From the NCBI GenBank assembly GCA_029549985.1, contig JAKPIB010000049.1:1-41407 (forward strand): DNA of 41,407 nucleotides, read 5' to 3'. Below are positions 16,448 through 25,487 of the stretch, one piece after another. A model generated the notes under the pieces. That model worked only from the letters and a program-made list of their open reading frames with translations, was not told where the DNA came from and searched no databases. This DNA comes from Bacillota bacterium. GTDB taxonomy: Bacteria > Bacillota > Clostridia > Caldicoprobacterales > DTU083. Within the stretch, counting starts at the first letter, position 1; each line of letters starts with the position of its first letter. A program made the translations under genes and the position numbers.

Positions 16448-18154
16448 TTGAAAAACTCATCAAAATGGCTTGCGCTGCTTCTGGTTCCGGTGATAGCTAT
16501 ATCACTGGCAGCATGCAAACCGGCATCAGGCCCCAGAGAAGGTGAACTGGATGACATCATTCCCAAGGAAACGGTCACACTTACCGTTTATTCGCAGCTG
16601 GCAAACTTCTCGGGCGAACAGGTTGGCTGGTTTGCAAAGATCATGCTTGACAAGTTCAACGTTAAGCTGATCATAGTCAAGGAAGACGAAGGTACCTTTG
16701 CGACCCGTATGGAGTCTGGAGATCTGGGCGACATAGTCATCTTCGGCAATGACTCCGATGAATATCTCCAGGCAGTCGAAGCCGGCCTGCTCTATGACTG
16801 GGAGGAGGACGGACTGCTAGAGGAGTACGGGCCGTACATACTGAAGCACATGGAAAAGGCCCTTGAGAAGAACAGGAACCTTTCCGGCGGCAAGCTGTAT
16901 GGCTTCGGCCACAACGTAGGAACGAGCACTGACGACCATGAGGCTTTCTTCTACAGGCCTGACATCCGCTGGGACCTCTATAAGAAGCTCGGGTATCCGG
17001 AGGTCAACACCCTGGAGGACTTCATCCCGATCCTGGAGGATATGGTAGCGCTTGAGCCCAAATCCGATACCGGCGGCAAGACCTATGGCGTATCCCTGTT
17101 CCCTGACTGGGATGGCAATATGGTGATGTTTGTCAAGTCCACCGGCGCCTTGTATGGTTATGATGAATTCGGCTTCGGCCTGTTCGACACCAAGACTCAG
17201 ACCTATGAGCATGCCCTTAAGGAGGACGGGATGTACTTGAGAGCCCTGAAGTTCTACAACACCCTCTACCAGCGTGGCCTGCTCGATCCCGATTCCATGA
17301 CCCAGACCTATGATGAAATGCTGGAGGCCTACCAGACCGGAGCTGCCTTCTTCAACATCTTCGACTGGATGGCAAGCGGGGCGTACAACACCGAAGAACA
17401 CCTCAAAGCGGGCAAGGCTATGCTGCCGCTGGCTGCCAAGGACCAGAAGAACATAGCCTATGGCCTTAATATCTACGGCGGCAACCGTATCTGGACGATC
17501 GGCGCCAAGACTGATTATCCGGAGCTTTGCATGGCCATCATCAACTGGCTGGCAACCCCCGAGGGCGCGATGACCAACTTCTACGGCCCCAAGGGCGTGA
17601 CCTGGGATTATGATGAAAAGGGCAGACCCTACCTGACTGAGTTCGGCGAAAAGGCTCTGGCTGACAGTACCGTGCAGATGCCCGAGGGCTGGTCCGGCAC
17701 CTTCGGTGATGGCAATAACCAGATGAACAATACGACCTGGTCCCAGGATGCAAAAAATCCTGATGCCAAGAACGGAGACACATACAACCGCAACTTCTGG
17801 GAGACAAGGCTCAACCGTCCTGTGAGCGAGATCGAGCAGGATTGGAGAGAATGGGCCAAGGCACTTGACGTAAACGAGTACCTGAAGAAGAACAATCACT
17901 TCTCTATCAAGATAGGCACTACCTATTCCGAGGCTCCCAAGAGTGATGAGCTGCTTACCATCTGGAACCAGGTGGCCGAGGCCATAAGGTCCTATTCATG
18001 GCGAGCGATCTACGCCAAGACCGATGCAGAATATAACCAGATCGTGAGTGAAATGATCCAGAAATGCAAAGACTATGGTTATGATCAGTGTGTGGAATTC
18101 CAGCAGAATGAGGCCAACAGGCTGAAACAGCTGATGGAAGAGGCCAGCAAGTGA
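16448..18154 (+). CDS. Oligosaccharide-binding lipoprotein, LipO type
   Basis: Extracellular solute-binding protein of the preceding importer. The N-terminus is a lipoprotein signal peptide with lipobox SLAAC (Cys near residue 23) and a Pro/Gly-rich tether. The 568-residue length and segments such as KPETVTL-like ETVTLTVYSQLANFSGEQ, ESGDLGDIVIFGN and AIINWLATPEGAMTNFYGPKGVTWDY are typical of the large family-1 binding proteins that accompany LplB and YtcP. Many aromatic residues in the mature part suit sugar stacking. The start is TTG at 16448, supported by GAAAGGAGGA seven bases upstream. The gene is terminated at 18183-18214. Ligand unknown; the nearby GH31 enzyme suggests an alpha-linked glucose- or xylose-containing oligosaccharide. 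Confidence 0.93.
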   Translation: MKNSSKWLALLLVPVIAISLAACKPASGPREGELDDIIPKETVTLTVYSQLANFSGEQVGWFAKIMLDKFNVKLIIVKEDEGTFATRMESGDLGDIVIFGNDSDEYLQAVEAGLLYDWEEDGLLEEYGPYILKHMEKALEKNRNLSGGKLYGFGHNVGTSTDDHEAFFYRPDIRWDLYKKLGYPEVNTLEDFIPILEDMVALEPKSDTGGKTYGVSLFPDWDGNMVMFVKSTGALYGYDEFGFGLFDTKTQTYEHALKEDGMYLRALKFYNTLYQRGLLDPDSMTQTYDEMLEAYQTGAAFFNIFDWMASGAYNTEEHLKAGKAMLPLAAKDQKNIAYGLNIYGGNRIWTIGAKTDYPELCMAIINWLATPEGAMTNFYGPKGVTWDYDEKGRPYLTEFGEKALADSTVQMPEGWSGTFGDGNNQMNNTTWSQDAKNPDAKNGDTYNRNFWETRLNRPVSEIEQDWREWAKALDVNEYLKKNNHFSIKIGTTYSEAPKSDELLTIWNQVAEAIRSYSWRAIYAKTDAEYNQIVSEMIQKCKDYGYDQCVEFQQNEANRLKQLMEEASK

Positions 18155-18182
18155 CATAAGCGGAGCATGACACAGGAGACAG

Positions 18183-18214
18183 GGGGCTTTGCCGAAATGG
18201 CAAAGCCCCGACTT
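18183..18214 (+). terminator. Rho-independent terminator after the oligosaccharide ABC operon
   Basis: GGGGCTTTGCC (18183-18193) and GGCAAAGCCCC (18199-18209) are exact reverse complements with a five-base loop. The T-tract is weak (GACTTTT), so some readthrough into the GH31 gene is likely. Confidence 0.75.
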
Positions 18215-18285
18215 TTACATTGGAAAAGGTTTTTTGGCCGGACAAGTAGAACTTATATTTAAACTTTTAGAAAGGGTGAGCAGCT

Positions 18286-20295
18286 TTGAACAGGATGTTC
18301 AGACAGGAAGGCAATCGGCTTGTAAGGGACATATACGGTGAAATGCTTTGCATAGAGCCCTGGGGCAACAACAGCCTCAGAGTCAGGGCTATACGTGGCG
18401 ACCGGCTTTTGGACGTAAGCTGGGCCCTTGATACAGAGCCTGTAAACACGACTGAGGTCAGGATCACGATCGATGAGCAGTACGGGACCATACAGAACGG
18501 CAATATCCGTGCCACTGTGCGATATGACGGGCTGACGACCTTTTACAACCAGCAGGGCAAGGTCCTGCTGCAGGAGTATGTAAGAAACCGCAATGAGCTC
18601 ATACGCTACTGCAGTCCCCTCAACATACCCGCCCGGGAGTGGGTGCCTCATCTGGGAGGGGATTATTCTCTCACTGTCAGGTTCGAATCTGACCCCAATG
18701 AGAAGATATTCGGCATGGGCCAGTACCAGCATGGGTTCCTGGACCAGAAGAACTGCCGCCTGACACTGGAGCAGCGCAACTCCCAGGCTTCCGTACCCTT
18801 TTACGTGTCCAGCCTGGGCTACGGATTTTTCTGGAACAATCCGGCGGTAGGCTGGGTATCCTTTGGCAAGAACGTGACCGAGTGGCATGCAGACCTTACC
18901 AGGCAAATGGACTACTGGATAACGGCCGGCGACACGCCCTCTGAAATAGTGGAGCAATATGCCGAGGTCACCGGAAAGCCGCCCATGATGCCCGATTATG
19001 CCATGGGCTTCTGGCAGAGCAAGCTGCGCTACCAGACCCAGGATGAGCTCCTGGGGATAGCCAGGGAGTACAAGCGCAGGGGCTTGCCCCTGTCGGTCAT
19101 CGTAGTTGACTTCTTCCACTGGACCAATCATGGGGAGTGGAAATTCGACCCCGATTACTGGCCGGACCCCGAGGGCATGATCAGGGAACTGAAAAGCATG
19201 GGCATAGAGCTCATGGTATCCATCTGGCCGACGGTCGCCAAGGACAGTGAAAACTATGACGAGATGGACAGGAAGAGCTACCTCGTCAAAAACGATATCG
19301 GCATCACGACCCATATGGAGTTTACGGGCAACCTGGTCTTTTTTGACGCCACGAATCCCGAAGCAAGGGAGTTTGTATGGCAAAAGGTCAAGCAAAACTA
19401 CTACGACAAGGGAGTCAAGCTCTTCTGGCTTGATGAAGCGGAGCCTGAATACGGCCTCTATCATTTCCCTTTGTACAGGTATAAGATCGGCCCGGCTCTC
19501 TTGTGCAGCAACATCTACCCCAGGTACTTTGCCCAGGGCTTCTATGATGGCATGACCAGGGCAGGGGAGGACAAGGTCATAAATCTGGTGCGGTGCGCCT
19601 GGGCAGGCAGCCAGAAGTACGGCGCCCTGGTATGGTCAGGGGATGTGGATTCCAGCTTCCGCGGGCTGCGCGAACAGTTTGCCGCAGGACTCAACATGGG
19701 GCTGGCAGGCATACCCTGGTGGACGACCGACATCGGCGGGTTCCTGAGGGGTTATCCGGATGACCCGGACTTCAGGGAGTGCATAGTGCGGTGGTTCCAG
19801 TACGGTGCCTTCTGCCCGGTCATGAGACTGCACGGTGAGCGCATGCCCCACAGAAAGCCGCTGGGGACCAAGGGTGGCGGCTTATTCTTCTCGGGAGCCG
19901 ACAATGAGGTATGGAGCTATGGCGAAGAGGCCTATGAGATCATGAAAAAATACCTGCTCCTGAGGGAGAGCCTGAGGCCGTATATAAAGAAGCTCATGCA
20001 GGAGGCCCATGAAAAGGGCACGCCTGTGATAAGGCCGCTGTTCTACGATTTTCCATATGACAGCGCAGCCTGGGATGTGACCGACCAGCAGATGTTCGGC
20101 CCCGATGTGCTGGTAGCGCCGATCATGTACGAAAAGCAGCGCAATAGGATCGTTTACCTGCCCAAGGGCGCAAACTGGAAGAACACCCATACCGGAGAGG
20201 TAATCCAGGGAGGCCGGTGGGTTGAGTGTGAGGCGCCGCTCGATGTGATCCCGGTATTCACCAGGGCAGGGAGCTCGGTGGATTTCTCCATTTAG
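18286..20295 (+). CDS. GH31 alpha-glucosidase/alpha-xylosidase
   Basis: Predicted cytoplasmic exo-glycosidase removing alpha-linked glucose or xylose from imported oligosaccharides. The 669 residues include the N-terminal beta-sandwich, with FGMGQYQHGFLDQKNCRL near 142-160. The (beta/alpha)8 barrel follows, with LSVIVVDFFHW near 270, nucleophile D383 in LFWLDEAEPE and the likely acid/base D453 in WSGDVDSSF. It continues with GIPWWTTDIGGF and MRLHGER. The C-terminal beta domain ends the protein. No signal peptide is present. The TTG start at 18286 is favoured by AAAGGGTGAG five bases upstream; an ATG three codons later is less well placed. It sits just downstream of the importer terminator, so it probably processes that importer's cargo. 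The LDEAEPE form is shared with several clostridial GH31 enzymes of uncertain specificity. Confidence 0.9.
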   Translation: MNRMFRQEGNRLVRDIYGEMLCIEPWGNNSLRVRAIRGDRLLDVSWALDTEPVNTTEVRITIDEQYGTIQNGNIRATVRYDGLTTFYNQQGKVLLQEYVRNRNELIRYCSPLNIPAREWVPHLGGDYSLTVRFESDPNEKIFGMGQYQHGFLDQKNCRLTLEQRNSQASVPFYVSSLGYGFFWNNPAVGWVSFGKNVTEWHADLTRQMDYWITAGDTPSEIVEQYAEVTGKPPMMPDYAMGFWQSKLRYQTQDELLGIAREYKRRGLPLSVIVVDFFHWTNHGEWKFDPDYWPDPEGMIRELKSMGIELMVSIWPTVAKDSENYDEMDRKSYLVKNDIGITTHMEFTGNLVFFDATNPEAREFVWQKVKQNYYDKGVKLFWLDEAEPEYGLYHFPLYRYKIGPALLCSNIYPRYFAQGFYDGMTRAGEDKVINLVRCAWAGSQKYGALVWSGDVDSSFRGLREQFAAGLNMGLAGIPWWTTDIGGFLRGYPDDPDFRECIVRWFQYGAFCPVMRLHGERMPHRKPLGTKGGGLFFSGADNEVWSYGEEAYEIMKKYLLLRESLRPYIKKLMQEAHEKGTPVIRPLFYDFPYDSAAWDVTDQQMFGPDVLVAPIMYEKQRNRIVYLPKGANWKNTHTGEVIQGGRWVECEAPLDVIPVFTRAGSSVDFSI

Positions 20296-20394
20296 CTGTT
20301 GCATCAGCTTATCCGGGAGTTCGCAGGGCTTGATGCCATAACCAGCATCCATCTAAGCAATAAACGAATGCAAACCGGACAGGGGGTTTGGGTA

Positions 20395-21141
20395 ATGCTT
20401 TCTGTAAGAGGAGTCACCAAGCGATACGACAGGGTGCTCGCCAATGATCATTTAAGCTTTGACGTAGGTCCCGGTGAGATAACGATTCTACTGGGGCCCA
20501 ACGGTGCCGGCAAGTCGACGCTCATCAAATGCATAGCAGGCCTGCTCAAGTTTGAGGGTGTGGTATTGATCGACGGCCATGACAATAAATCGATGGAAGC
20601 GAAAAGAGCACTGGGATATGTACCGGAGCTGCCGGTATTGTACGATATGCTTACAGTGTGGGAGCACCTGGAGTTCATCGCCAGGGCTTACAGGCTTAGA
20701 GACTGGAAAGCGAAGGCTGATGTGCTGTTGGAGCGGTTCGAGCTGGCTGATAAAAAGAACAAGCTTGGCAGTGACCTGTCCAAGGGCATGCAGCAAAAGC
20801 TGAGCCTCTCTTGCGGTCTGATAACGGATCCAAAGGTGATACTGCTTGATGAACCTATGGTAGGGCTTGACCCTCATGCGATCAAGGAGCTCAAAAGCAT
20901 AATAGTCGAGCGAAAGCATGAGGGCAGCTCGATCCTTATAAGTACCCATTTGCTTGACAGCGTGGCCGGGTTTTGGGACAGCGCCAACATAATGATGAAC
21001 GGGAAAATAGCAGCCAGCAGGTCCCGCAGCCTGGCCTCTGACAACAAGGAGCTTGAGGACCTGTACTTTGAAATAACCGAGGGCGGCCATCGCGATCCCG
21101 GCCCCGAGCCGGCTGCCTATGCAGGGGGAGCACCACAATGA
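20395..21141 (+). CDS. ABC exporter ATPase
   Basis: ATP-binding subunit of a two-component ABC-2-like exporter. The motifs are Walker A GPNGAGKST near residue 38, signature LSKGMQQKLSLS, Walker B VILLDEPMVGLDPH and a switch His in STHLLDS. I chose ATG at 20395 (AGGGGG nine bases upstream), which gives the normal start MLSVRGVTKRYDR and 248 residues. The frame is open further upstream, but that part has no good start. Its stop overlaps the start of the membrane-subunit gene by four bases (ATGA), a sign of translational coupling. Cargo is unknown; lantibiotic-type peptides, drugs or envelope components are possible. Confidence 0.9.
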   Translation: MLSVRGVTKRYDRVLANDHLSFDVGPGEITILLGPNGAGKSTLIKCIAGLLKFEGVVLIDGHDNKSMEAKRALGYVPELPVLYDMLTVWEHLEFIARAYRLRDWKAKADVLLERFELADKKNKLGSDLSKGMQQKLSLSCGLITDPKVILLDEPMVGLDPHAIKELKSIIVERKHEGSSILISTHLLDSVAGFWDSANIMMNGKIAASRSRSLASDNKELEDLYFEITEGGHRDPGPEPAAYAGGAPQ

Positions 21142-22724
21142 ACGCCCTGGCATATCTGGTTGTCATGCAGCTCAAAAACAGGATCCTCACTCTTAGGAGA
21201 AAGCCTGCCAGGCTGATTTCTTACATCATCCTGGCCCTGTTTGTCATAATGGCATTGGTATCCTCAGGTATAGGCACGAAACGGCAACAGCCCGCTGAGT
21301 TTGCAGACGAACGGATCCTCTTTCTGATCATAGTAGCAGTAGGCTTGCTGTTTTTTGGCCTGTATATCAACTCCGGCCTGTCTACTGGATCGACCCTTTT
21401 TTCCATGGCTGATGCAGGCCTTTTGTTTCCGGCTCCCATCTCACCGAAGAAAATACTGCTTTACGGCCTGGTCAGCACCTTTGGCAAGACCCTGGCTGCT
21501 TCCTTGTTCATCCTGTACCAGGTAGGGAATCTCAGATCCGGCTTTGGCTATGGGGCAAAGGAAATATCAGCCTTATTTCTCATTTACATAATGATGCTGA
21601 TGTTTGGCCAGCTTGTTTCCATCGCCGTGTATGTATTCTGTCATGGGGACAGCAGACGCAGGGCCGGTGTCAGAACTATAGCCATAGCAGCCTTGATTGG
21701 CCTGCTGCTGGTGGTGCTCAATATACACCGGCAGCATGGGCAGGGCATTGAAACGACTGTTGACCGGGTGCTTGACGGTTTGTGGTTTGAATGTCTGCCT
21801 ATGGGTGGATGGGCCCTGATGTTTTTCAAGGGAGTTGTCCGGGGCAGTGCCTGGAAAATGGCCATGTCCCTTGCCCTGTTTGCAGCCTCGGGCGCTGCCA
21901 TACTGGCATACCTGGCCCAGGGCAGGGCAGATTACTATGAAGAAGTACTCGTTTCCACTGAGCACAACTACAAGCTAAGACTCGCCGCACTGGAGAACAA
22001 GAATTATACCGGCAAGGCCCGGAAGAAGGTCCGGATAAAGGATGCAGAGAAGGGCCTTAAAAGCGCCGGAGCAGCCGCTATAGCCTATAGGCAGATACTG
22101 GAGGCCACTCGCAGCAACAGGCTCCCCTTTGTCAATGGCTTCACCATCGTAGCCGCTTTAACGGCTTTTGTAACCGCGAAGGCCTTCCAAGGCTTTGCAG
22201 CCGGTAAATACATAGCTTTTGCCCTCCTGACCTATCTTCAGTATTTCACGGCAAGGACCGGCCCTTTGAAGACCGAGCTGACCAAGCCTTATCTCTATTT
22301 GATACCGGAGAGATCCTACAAGAAGCTCCTGGCTGGATCTGTGGTTTCGTTTGTAAAGCCATGCACGGATGCCGTGGTCATATTCACGGTATTTGCTGCC
22401 TCCGGTGGCACGGATCCTGTTGATGCCCTATTCCTGGCCCTTGCATACGCAGCCACCGGAGCTGTATATACAGGGATGGCTGTCGTGTCCCACAGGGTGC
22501 TGGGGGGACAGCCGGCCCTGCTTCTAAGAGGGATACTCGGTTCGGCCTTGTTGCTCGTCATTATGCTTCCGGCTATTGGATCGGCTGTGATAACGGCTGT
22601 TTTGCTGCCGTCTGGGTTGGATCACCTGTGCATGCTGCCTTACTCTATCGTCTGCATGATATCCGCTTTCGTGATGTTTATCTTATGTGCCGACCTGCTG
22701 GATCATGCGGAGTTTTCCGGCTAG
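21138..22724 (+). CDS. ABC exporter membrane subunit (putative ABC exporter family)
   Basis: Integral membrane partner of the preceding ATPase. The 528 residues carry roughly ten to twelve hydrophobic segments in two halves: helices near 30-50, 65-85, 110-125, 140-165, 178-195 and 225-260, then a basic cytoplasmic loop (KNYTGKARKKVRIKDAEKGLK), then a second set from about 320. It resembles the 500-plus-residue putative ABC exporter permeases of Firmicutes that pair with a single ATPase gene. The start overlaps the ATPase stop. No accessory immunity or substrate gene is seen nearby. The two-component genes downstream run in the opposite direction. Confidence 0.82.
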   Translation: MNALAYLVVMQLKNRILTLRRKPARLISYIILALFVIMALVSSGIGTKRQQPAEFADERILFLIIVAVGLLFFGLYINSGLSTGSTLFSMADAGLLFPAPISPKKILLYGLVSTFGKTLAASLFILYQVGNLRSGFGYGAKEISALFLIYIMMLMFGQLVSIAVYVFCHGDSRRRAGVRTIAIAALIGLLLVVLNIHRQHGQGIETTVDRVLDGLWFECLPMGGWALMFFKGVVRGSAWKMAMSLALFAASGAAILAYLAQGRADYYEEVLVSTEHNYKLRLAALENKNYTGKARKKVRIKDAEKGLKSAGAAAIAYRQILEATRSNRLPFVNGFTIVAALTAFVTAKAFQGFAAGKYIAFALLTYLQYFTARTGPLKTELTKPYLYLIPERSYKKLLAGSVVSFVKPCTDAVVIFTVFAASGGTDPVDALFLALAYAATGAVYTGMAVVSHRVLGGQPALLLRGILGSALLLVIMLPAIGSAVITAVLLPSGLDHLCMLPYSIVCMISAFVMFILCADLLDHAEFSG

Positions 22725-22749
22725 CGCTGCATCATGCATATTTAACAGG

Positions 22750-23187
22750 CTAATGCTTTTCTCTTTCTGCGATAAGCTGCTGGAGCTTTTTCAGGTGGTC
22801 GTGGTCAGTGCGCAGTATCTTTTTGGCCAGCATATGACTGTCGGCATCGAGGTTGCCCCTGATGATCTCCTCGACTGCGGCGATACCCTGGTCTTCTCCG
22901 TCATAAAGCTTCTGCAGCATGCTTTTCTCGTCCCTGACCATGCTTTCAGCCTTGAGCTTCGTACGTGACATAAAGCCCGGTATCCCGGTTGCTTCATCGG
23001 GTATGCCGCCCAGGGCGGCTATGCGGTCAGCAAGCTCCATGGCGTGCTGCTTGTGGTCTTTGAGTATGCTGCTCAGCTCCTGTCTGGTTTGGGGCTCAAG
23101 GGATGGGATCACGCTTTCATAGGCGCCGATGGCCATGTGCTCGCCCCTGAGCAGCTTGTTCAGGGTCTCAATATTGGGATTGTCCAT
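22750..23187 (-). CDS. Ferritin-like helical protein (DUF2383-type)
   Basis: The 145-residue protein is predicted to be a four-helix bundle. Helix-borne acidic and His residues occur in ferritin-like spacing: LRGEHMAIGAYESVI, LKDHKQHAMELADRI, DGEDQGIAAVEEI and LRTDHDHLKKLQQL. This pattern is typical of DUF2383/DUF892-like proteins, often linked to stress or spores, which may bind a di-metal centre. No signal peptide is present. The ATG follows AAAGGAGGATC. It is a single gene converging on the ABC exporter. The biochemical role in this family is not established. Confidence 0.75.
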   Translation of the reverse strand: MDNPNIETLNKLLRGEHMAIGAYESVIPSLEPQTRQELSSILKDHKQHAMELADRIAALGGIPDEATGIPGFMSRTKLKAESMVRDEKSMLQKLYDGEDQGIAAVEEIIRGNLDADSHMLAKKILRTDHDHLKKLQQLIAEREKH

Positions 23188-23306
23188 GAAGGATCCTCCT
23201 TTTATCTGAAATGATCAAAACCTATATCGCTTAGAAATAGTATATCCTATACGCTAAAATTCAAGATACAAATCAATGTGCCCGGGCATATCCAAGCTTC
23301 GAGAAT

Positions 23307-23341
23307 AAAAAACGCAGAACCGGTAAATCAGCCGATTCTGC
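23307..23341 (-). terminator. Rho-independent terminator of the two-component operon
   Basis: On the minus strand GCAGAATCGG and CCGGTTCTGC pair around CTGATTTA with one mismatch or wobble and are followed by GTTTTTT. It lies 65 bp beyond the histidine kinase stop. Confidence 0.75.
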
Positions 23342-23405
23342 TATGTCAAAAGGTCTTAAGAGATTTTCGATAAACAAGAGAATCTATCTTTCGATAATAC
23401 TTAGG

Positions 23406-25487
23406 TTATTCCAAAGCCAGGGCTGTTGCTACCTGGTCCATAGCATAGCTTTCGTCGCTCTTGCGGGGGACTATTAACGCCGCTTTCGGTATGGCCAGGA
23501 TGGCCTTGAACAGGTCTCCGTCGACTTCTACCCTGAGGCTGCCTCCGCCTGCCTCGGCAAAGGATTTTGCTATGGCCAGCCCAAGGCCGGACCCTTCTGT
23601 GGAGCGGGATTTATCACCCTTTACGAATCGTTCGAGGATGTCATTTTCATTGAAGTCCATCTCATAGTTCGCTATATTTTTTATCTCTACTATACCCCAT
23701 TCATTGTCGTCTGTAACATCTACATAGACCCGGGTACCCGGCATTGTGAACTTCAAGGCGTTGTGCAAAAGGTTCATGAGTATCCTGTACAGCTTGTTGC
23801 TGTCGCCGGAGATATACACCGTCCTTTCAGGGGTGCTGACCCGGAAATCAAGGCTTGATGCCCGGATACTGTCGGAGGTGTCTGCCATGACCTGTTCTAC
23901 AAGCCTGCCAAGGTCGAGGGTCTTTATATCCAGCTTGATCTCACCGGAGGTCGCCTTGGACAAGTCGAACAGATCCTGTATCAGCCGGTTGAGCCGGTCG
24001 GATTTGGTTTTGAGCACATTGATATAATCCCTGACATGGTCCGGCAGGCCGGTCTCCTTGTCCAGGAGGTCGATATAGCTGATTATGGACGTCAGGGGAG
24101 TTTTCAGGTCATGGGATACATTGGTTATGAGTTCTACCTTGGTGCGCTCGCTCTTCAGCATCTCCTGCAGGGTCTTGTTCATGCCGTCCTGGATGCAGTT
24201 GAGGTTTTCAGCAACAGGATACAGGATCGTATCCCGGTCAAGCTTCAGCTTTGTCTCAAAGTCCCCGTTTTTGACAAGCTCAAGCTGCTTCGTGATCCTG
24301 GTCAATCCATTGATGAACCGGATACATCTGTCCAGGCCCTGCCAGGCAGCATAGAAAAATGCAGCTGTGATCGCGGCCAGCAGGACATACAACGTGACAG
24401 AGGAGCTGAGAGCCTGATCCCCGGCTCCTGTTATAAGGATATACAGGAACAGTCCGGCACCTGCCAGCAATGCTTCGGTCAATGCAAAAAGGCTTACCTT
24501 CATTGCCAGTGCCTTGGACAAGGGCTGCTTTACCCAGTAGTTCTGCAGCCTTGATGCCTGGATGTATGCATAGCTGTTTACGAAAAATCCGCCTTTATTG
24601 CGGGCAAGGTCCGCCAGCAGATAACAGGCCCACCAGACAGGGAGGATACAAACCGCAGCTTTTGCTCCACGGGGAGAGCCTGACCGGTTGACCAGGTCAA
24701 ACAGGGCAGTAAGGGCCAGGAGGGTCAGCAGCTTGGCCTCCAGGTTTATTTTTGACACGATGCTGACGATCCTTTTATTGAATGCAGCTACCCTTCTATG
24801 TGTCCCAATGGCTGTAGCCAGCAGCAAGATGCCCAGGATGGCTGAAGCAATACAGTTTTGAACGACCGTCTTGACCTCATGCTCTTTTCGTTTCAGTTCT
24901 GCGAGCCGGCTGTCCTCGATGCCGGAGTCGATGTCCTCTTTTACCAGCAGCATGATCCGGATGCTTTCCGCCCGATTGTGTTCATCCTCTTCATATAGCC
25001 GGCTGTCGTACTTAAGGAGCCTGTATTCGTACCCTTCTGTACTGTCGTACACATCGACAAGCTTGTCCCTGTTCTGGGCAAGAAAGCTTCTTCCATTGAA
25101 GTACAGGCAGTAATCATAGCCCCTGGGCATTTCCGTCCCGGTCTTGGGGAAGGTCGGTTCATAGCTCATATTGGTGTACAAGGCGCCTGTCTTTGGATAG
25201 TATGAGTAATAAAGCAGGTTGTCTCCTTCAGCCTTAAGCAGGATGATATTGGATGAATTGCTGTAATGGGCATCCAGCAGGAGCTCGAACAGGTCCGTTA
25301 GGGTCTCCTTGAATGCCTTTCTTTCTTTCAGGTCGACCGTGAATATTTCGTTGACATCATACAGGCTGTAGGCATTATCTCTAAAATAGCCTATGAGAGT
25401 AACTGAAGAAACGATGATCAGGAAGATGCCAAGTATAGAGCAGAGCCATGCCAGAACCTGCTTATAGCTTTTCAATCTTATATCCAA
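23406..25487 (-). CDS. Membrane sensor histidine kinase
   Basis: Sensor partner of the upstream response regulator. The 693 residues start with a membrane helix (AWLCSILGIFLIIVSSVTLIGYF). An extracellular domain follows to about residue 210. Next come a cluster of about six membrane helices (about 212-385), a HAMP-like segment (INGLTRITKQLELVKNGDFETKL), the H-box NVSHDLKTPLTSI and the N-box NLLHNALKFT. The C-terminus carries a GSGLGLAIAKS G2 box. The usual G1 aspartate motif is not visible; the region reads VEIKNIANYEMDFNENDILERF, a form shared by a clostridial kinase subgroup. The likely start is TTG at 25487, 26 bp inside the regulator gene, so translation is coupled. The signal is unknown. 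Confidence 0.9.
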   Translation of the reverse strand: MDIRLKSYKQVLAWLCSILGIFLIIVSSVTLIGYFRDNAYSLYDVNEIFTVDLKERKAFKETLTDLFELLLDAHYSNSSNIILLKAEGDNLLYYSYYPKTGALYTNMSYEPTFPKTGTEMPRGYDYCLYFNGRSFLAQNRDKLVDVYDSTEGYEYRLLKYDSRLYEEDEHNRAESIRIMLLVKEDIDSGIEDSRLAELKRKEHEVKTVVQNCIASAILGILLLATAIGTHRRVAAFNKRIVSIVSKINLEAKLLTLLALTALFDLVNRSGSPRGAKAAVCILPVWWACYLLADLARNKGGFFVNSYAYIQASRLQNYWVKQPLSKALAMKVSLFALTEALLAGAGLFLYILITGAGDQALSSSVTLYVLLAAITAAFFYAAWQGLDRCIRFINGLTRITKQLELVKNGDFETKLKLDRDTILYPVAENLNCIQDGMNKTLQEMLKSERTKVELITNVSHDLKTPLTSIISYIDLLDKETGLPDHVRDYINVLKTKSDRLNRLIQDLFDLSKATSGEIKLDIKTLDLGRLVEQVMADTSDSIRASSLDFRVSTPERTVYISGDSNKLYRILMNLLHNALKFTMPGTRVYVDVTDDNEWGIVEIKNIANYEMDFNENDILERFVKGDKSRSTEGSGLGLAIAKSFAEAGGGSLRVEVDGDLFKAILAIPKAALIVPRKSDESYAMDQVATALALE

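Noticed and set aside
16817-17899. 360-codon minus-strand frame
   Set aside because: Antisense shadow of the LipO-type binding protein.
18259-19464. 401-codon open frame on the minus strand
   Set aside because: Antisense to the GH31 gene, which has all expected motifs in the other strand; no family resemblance seen.
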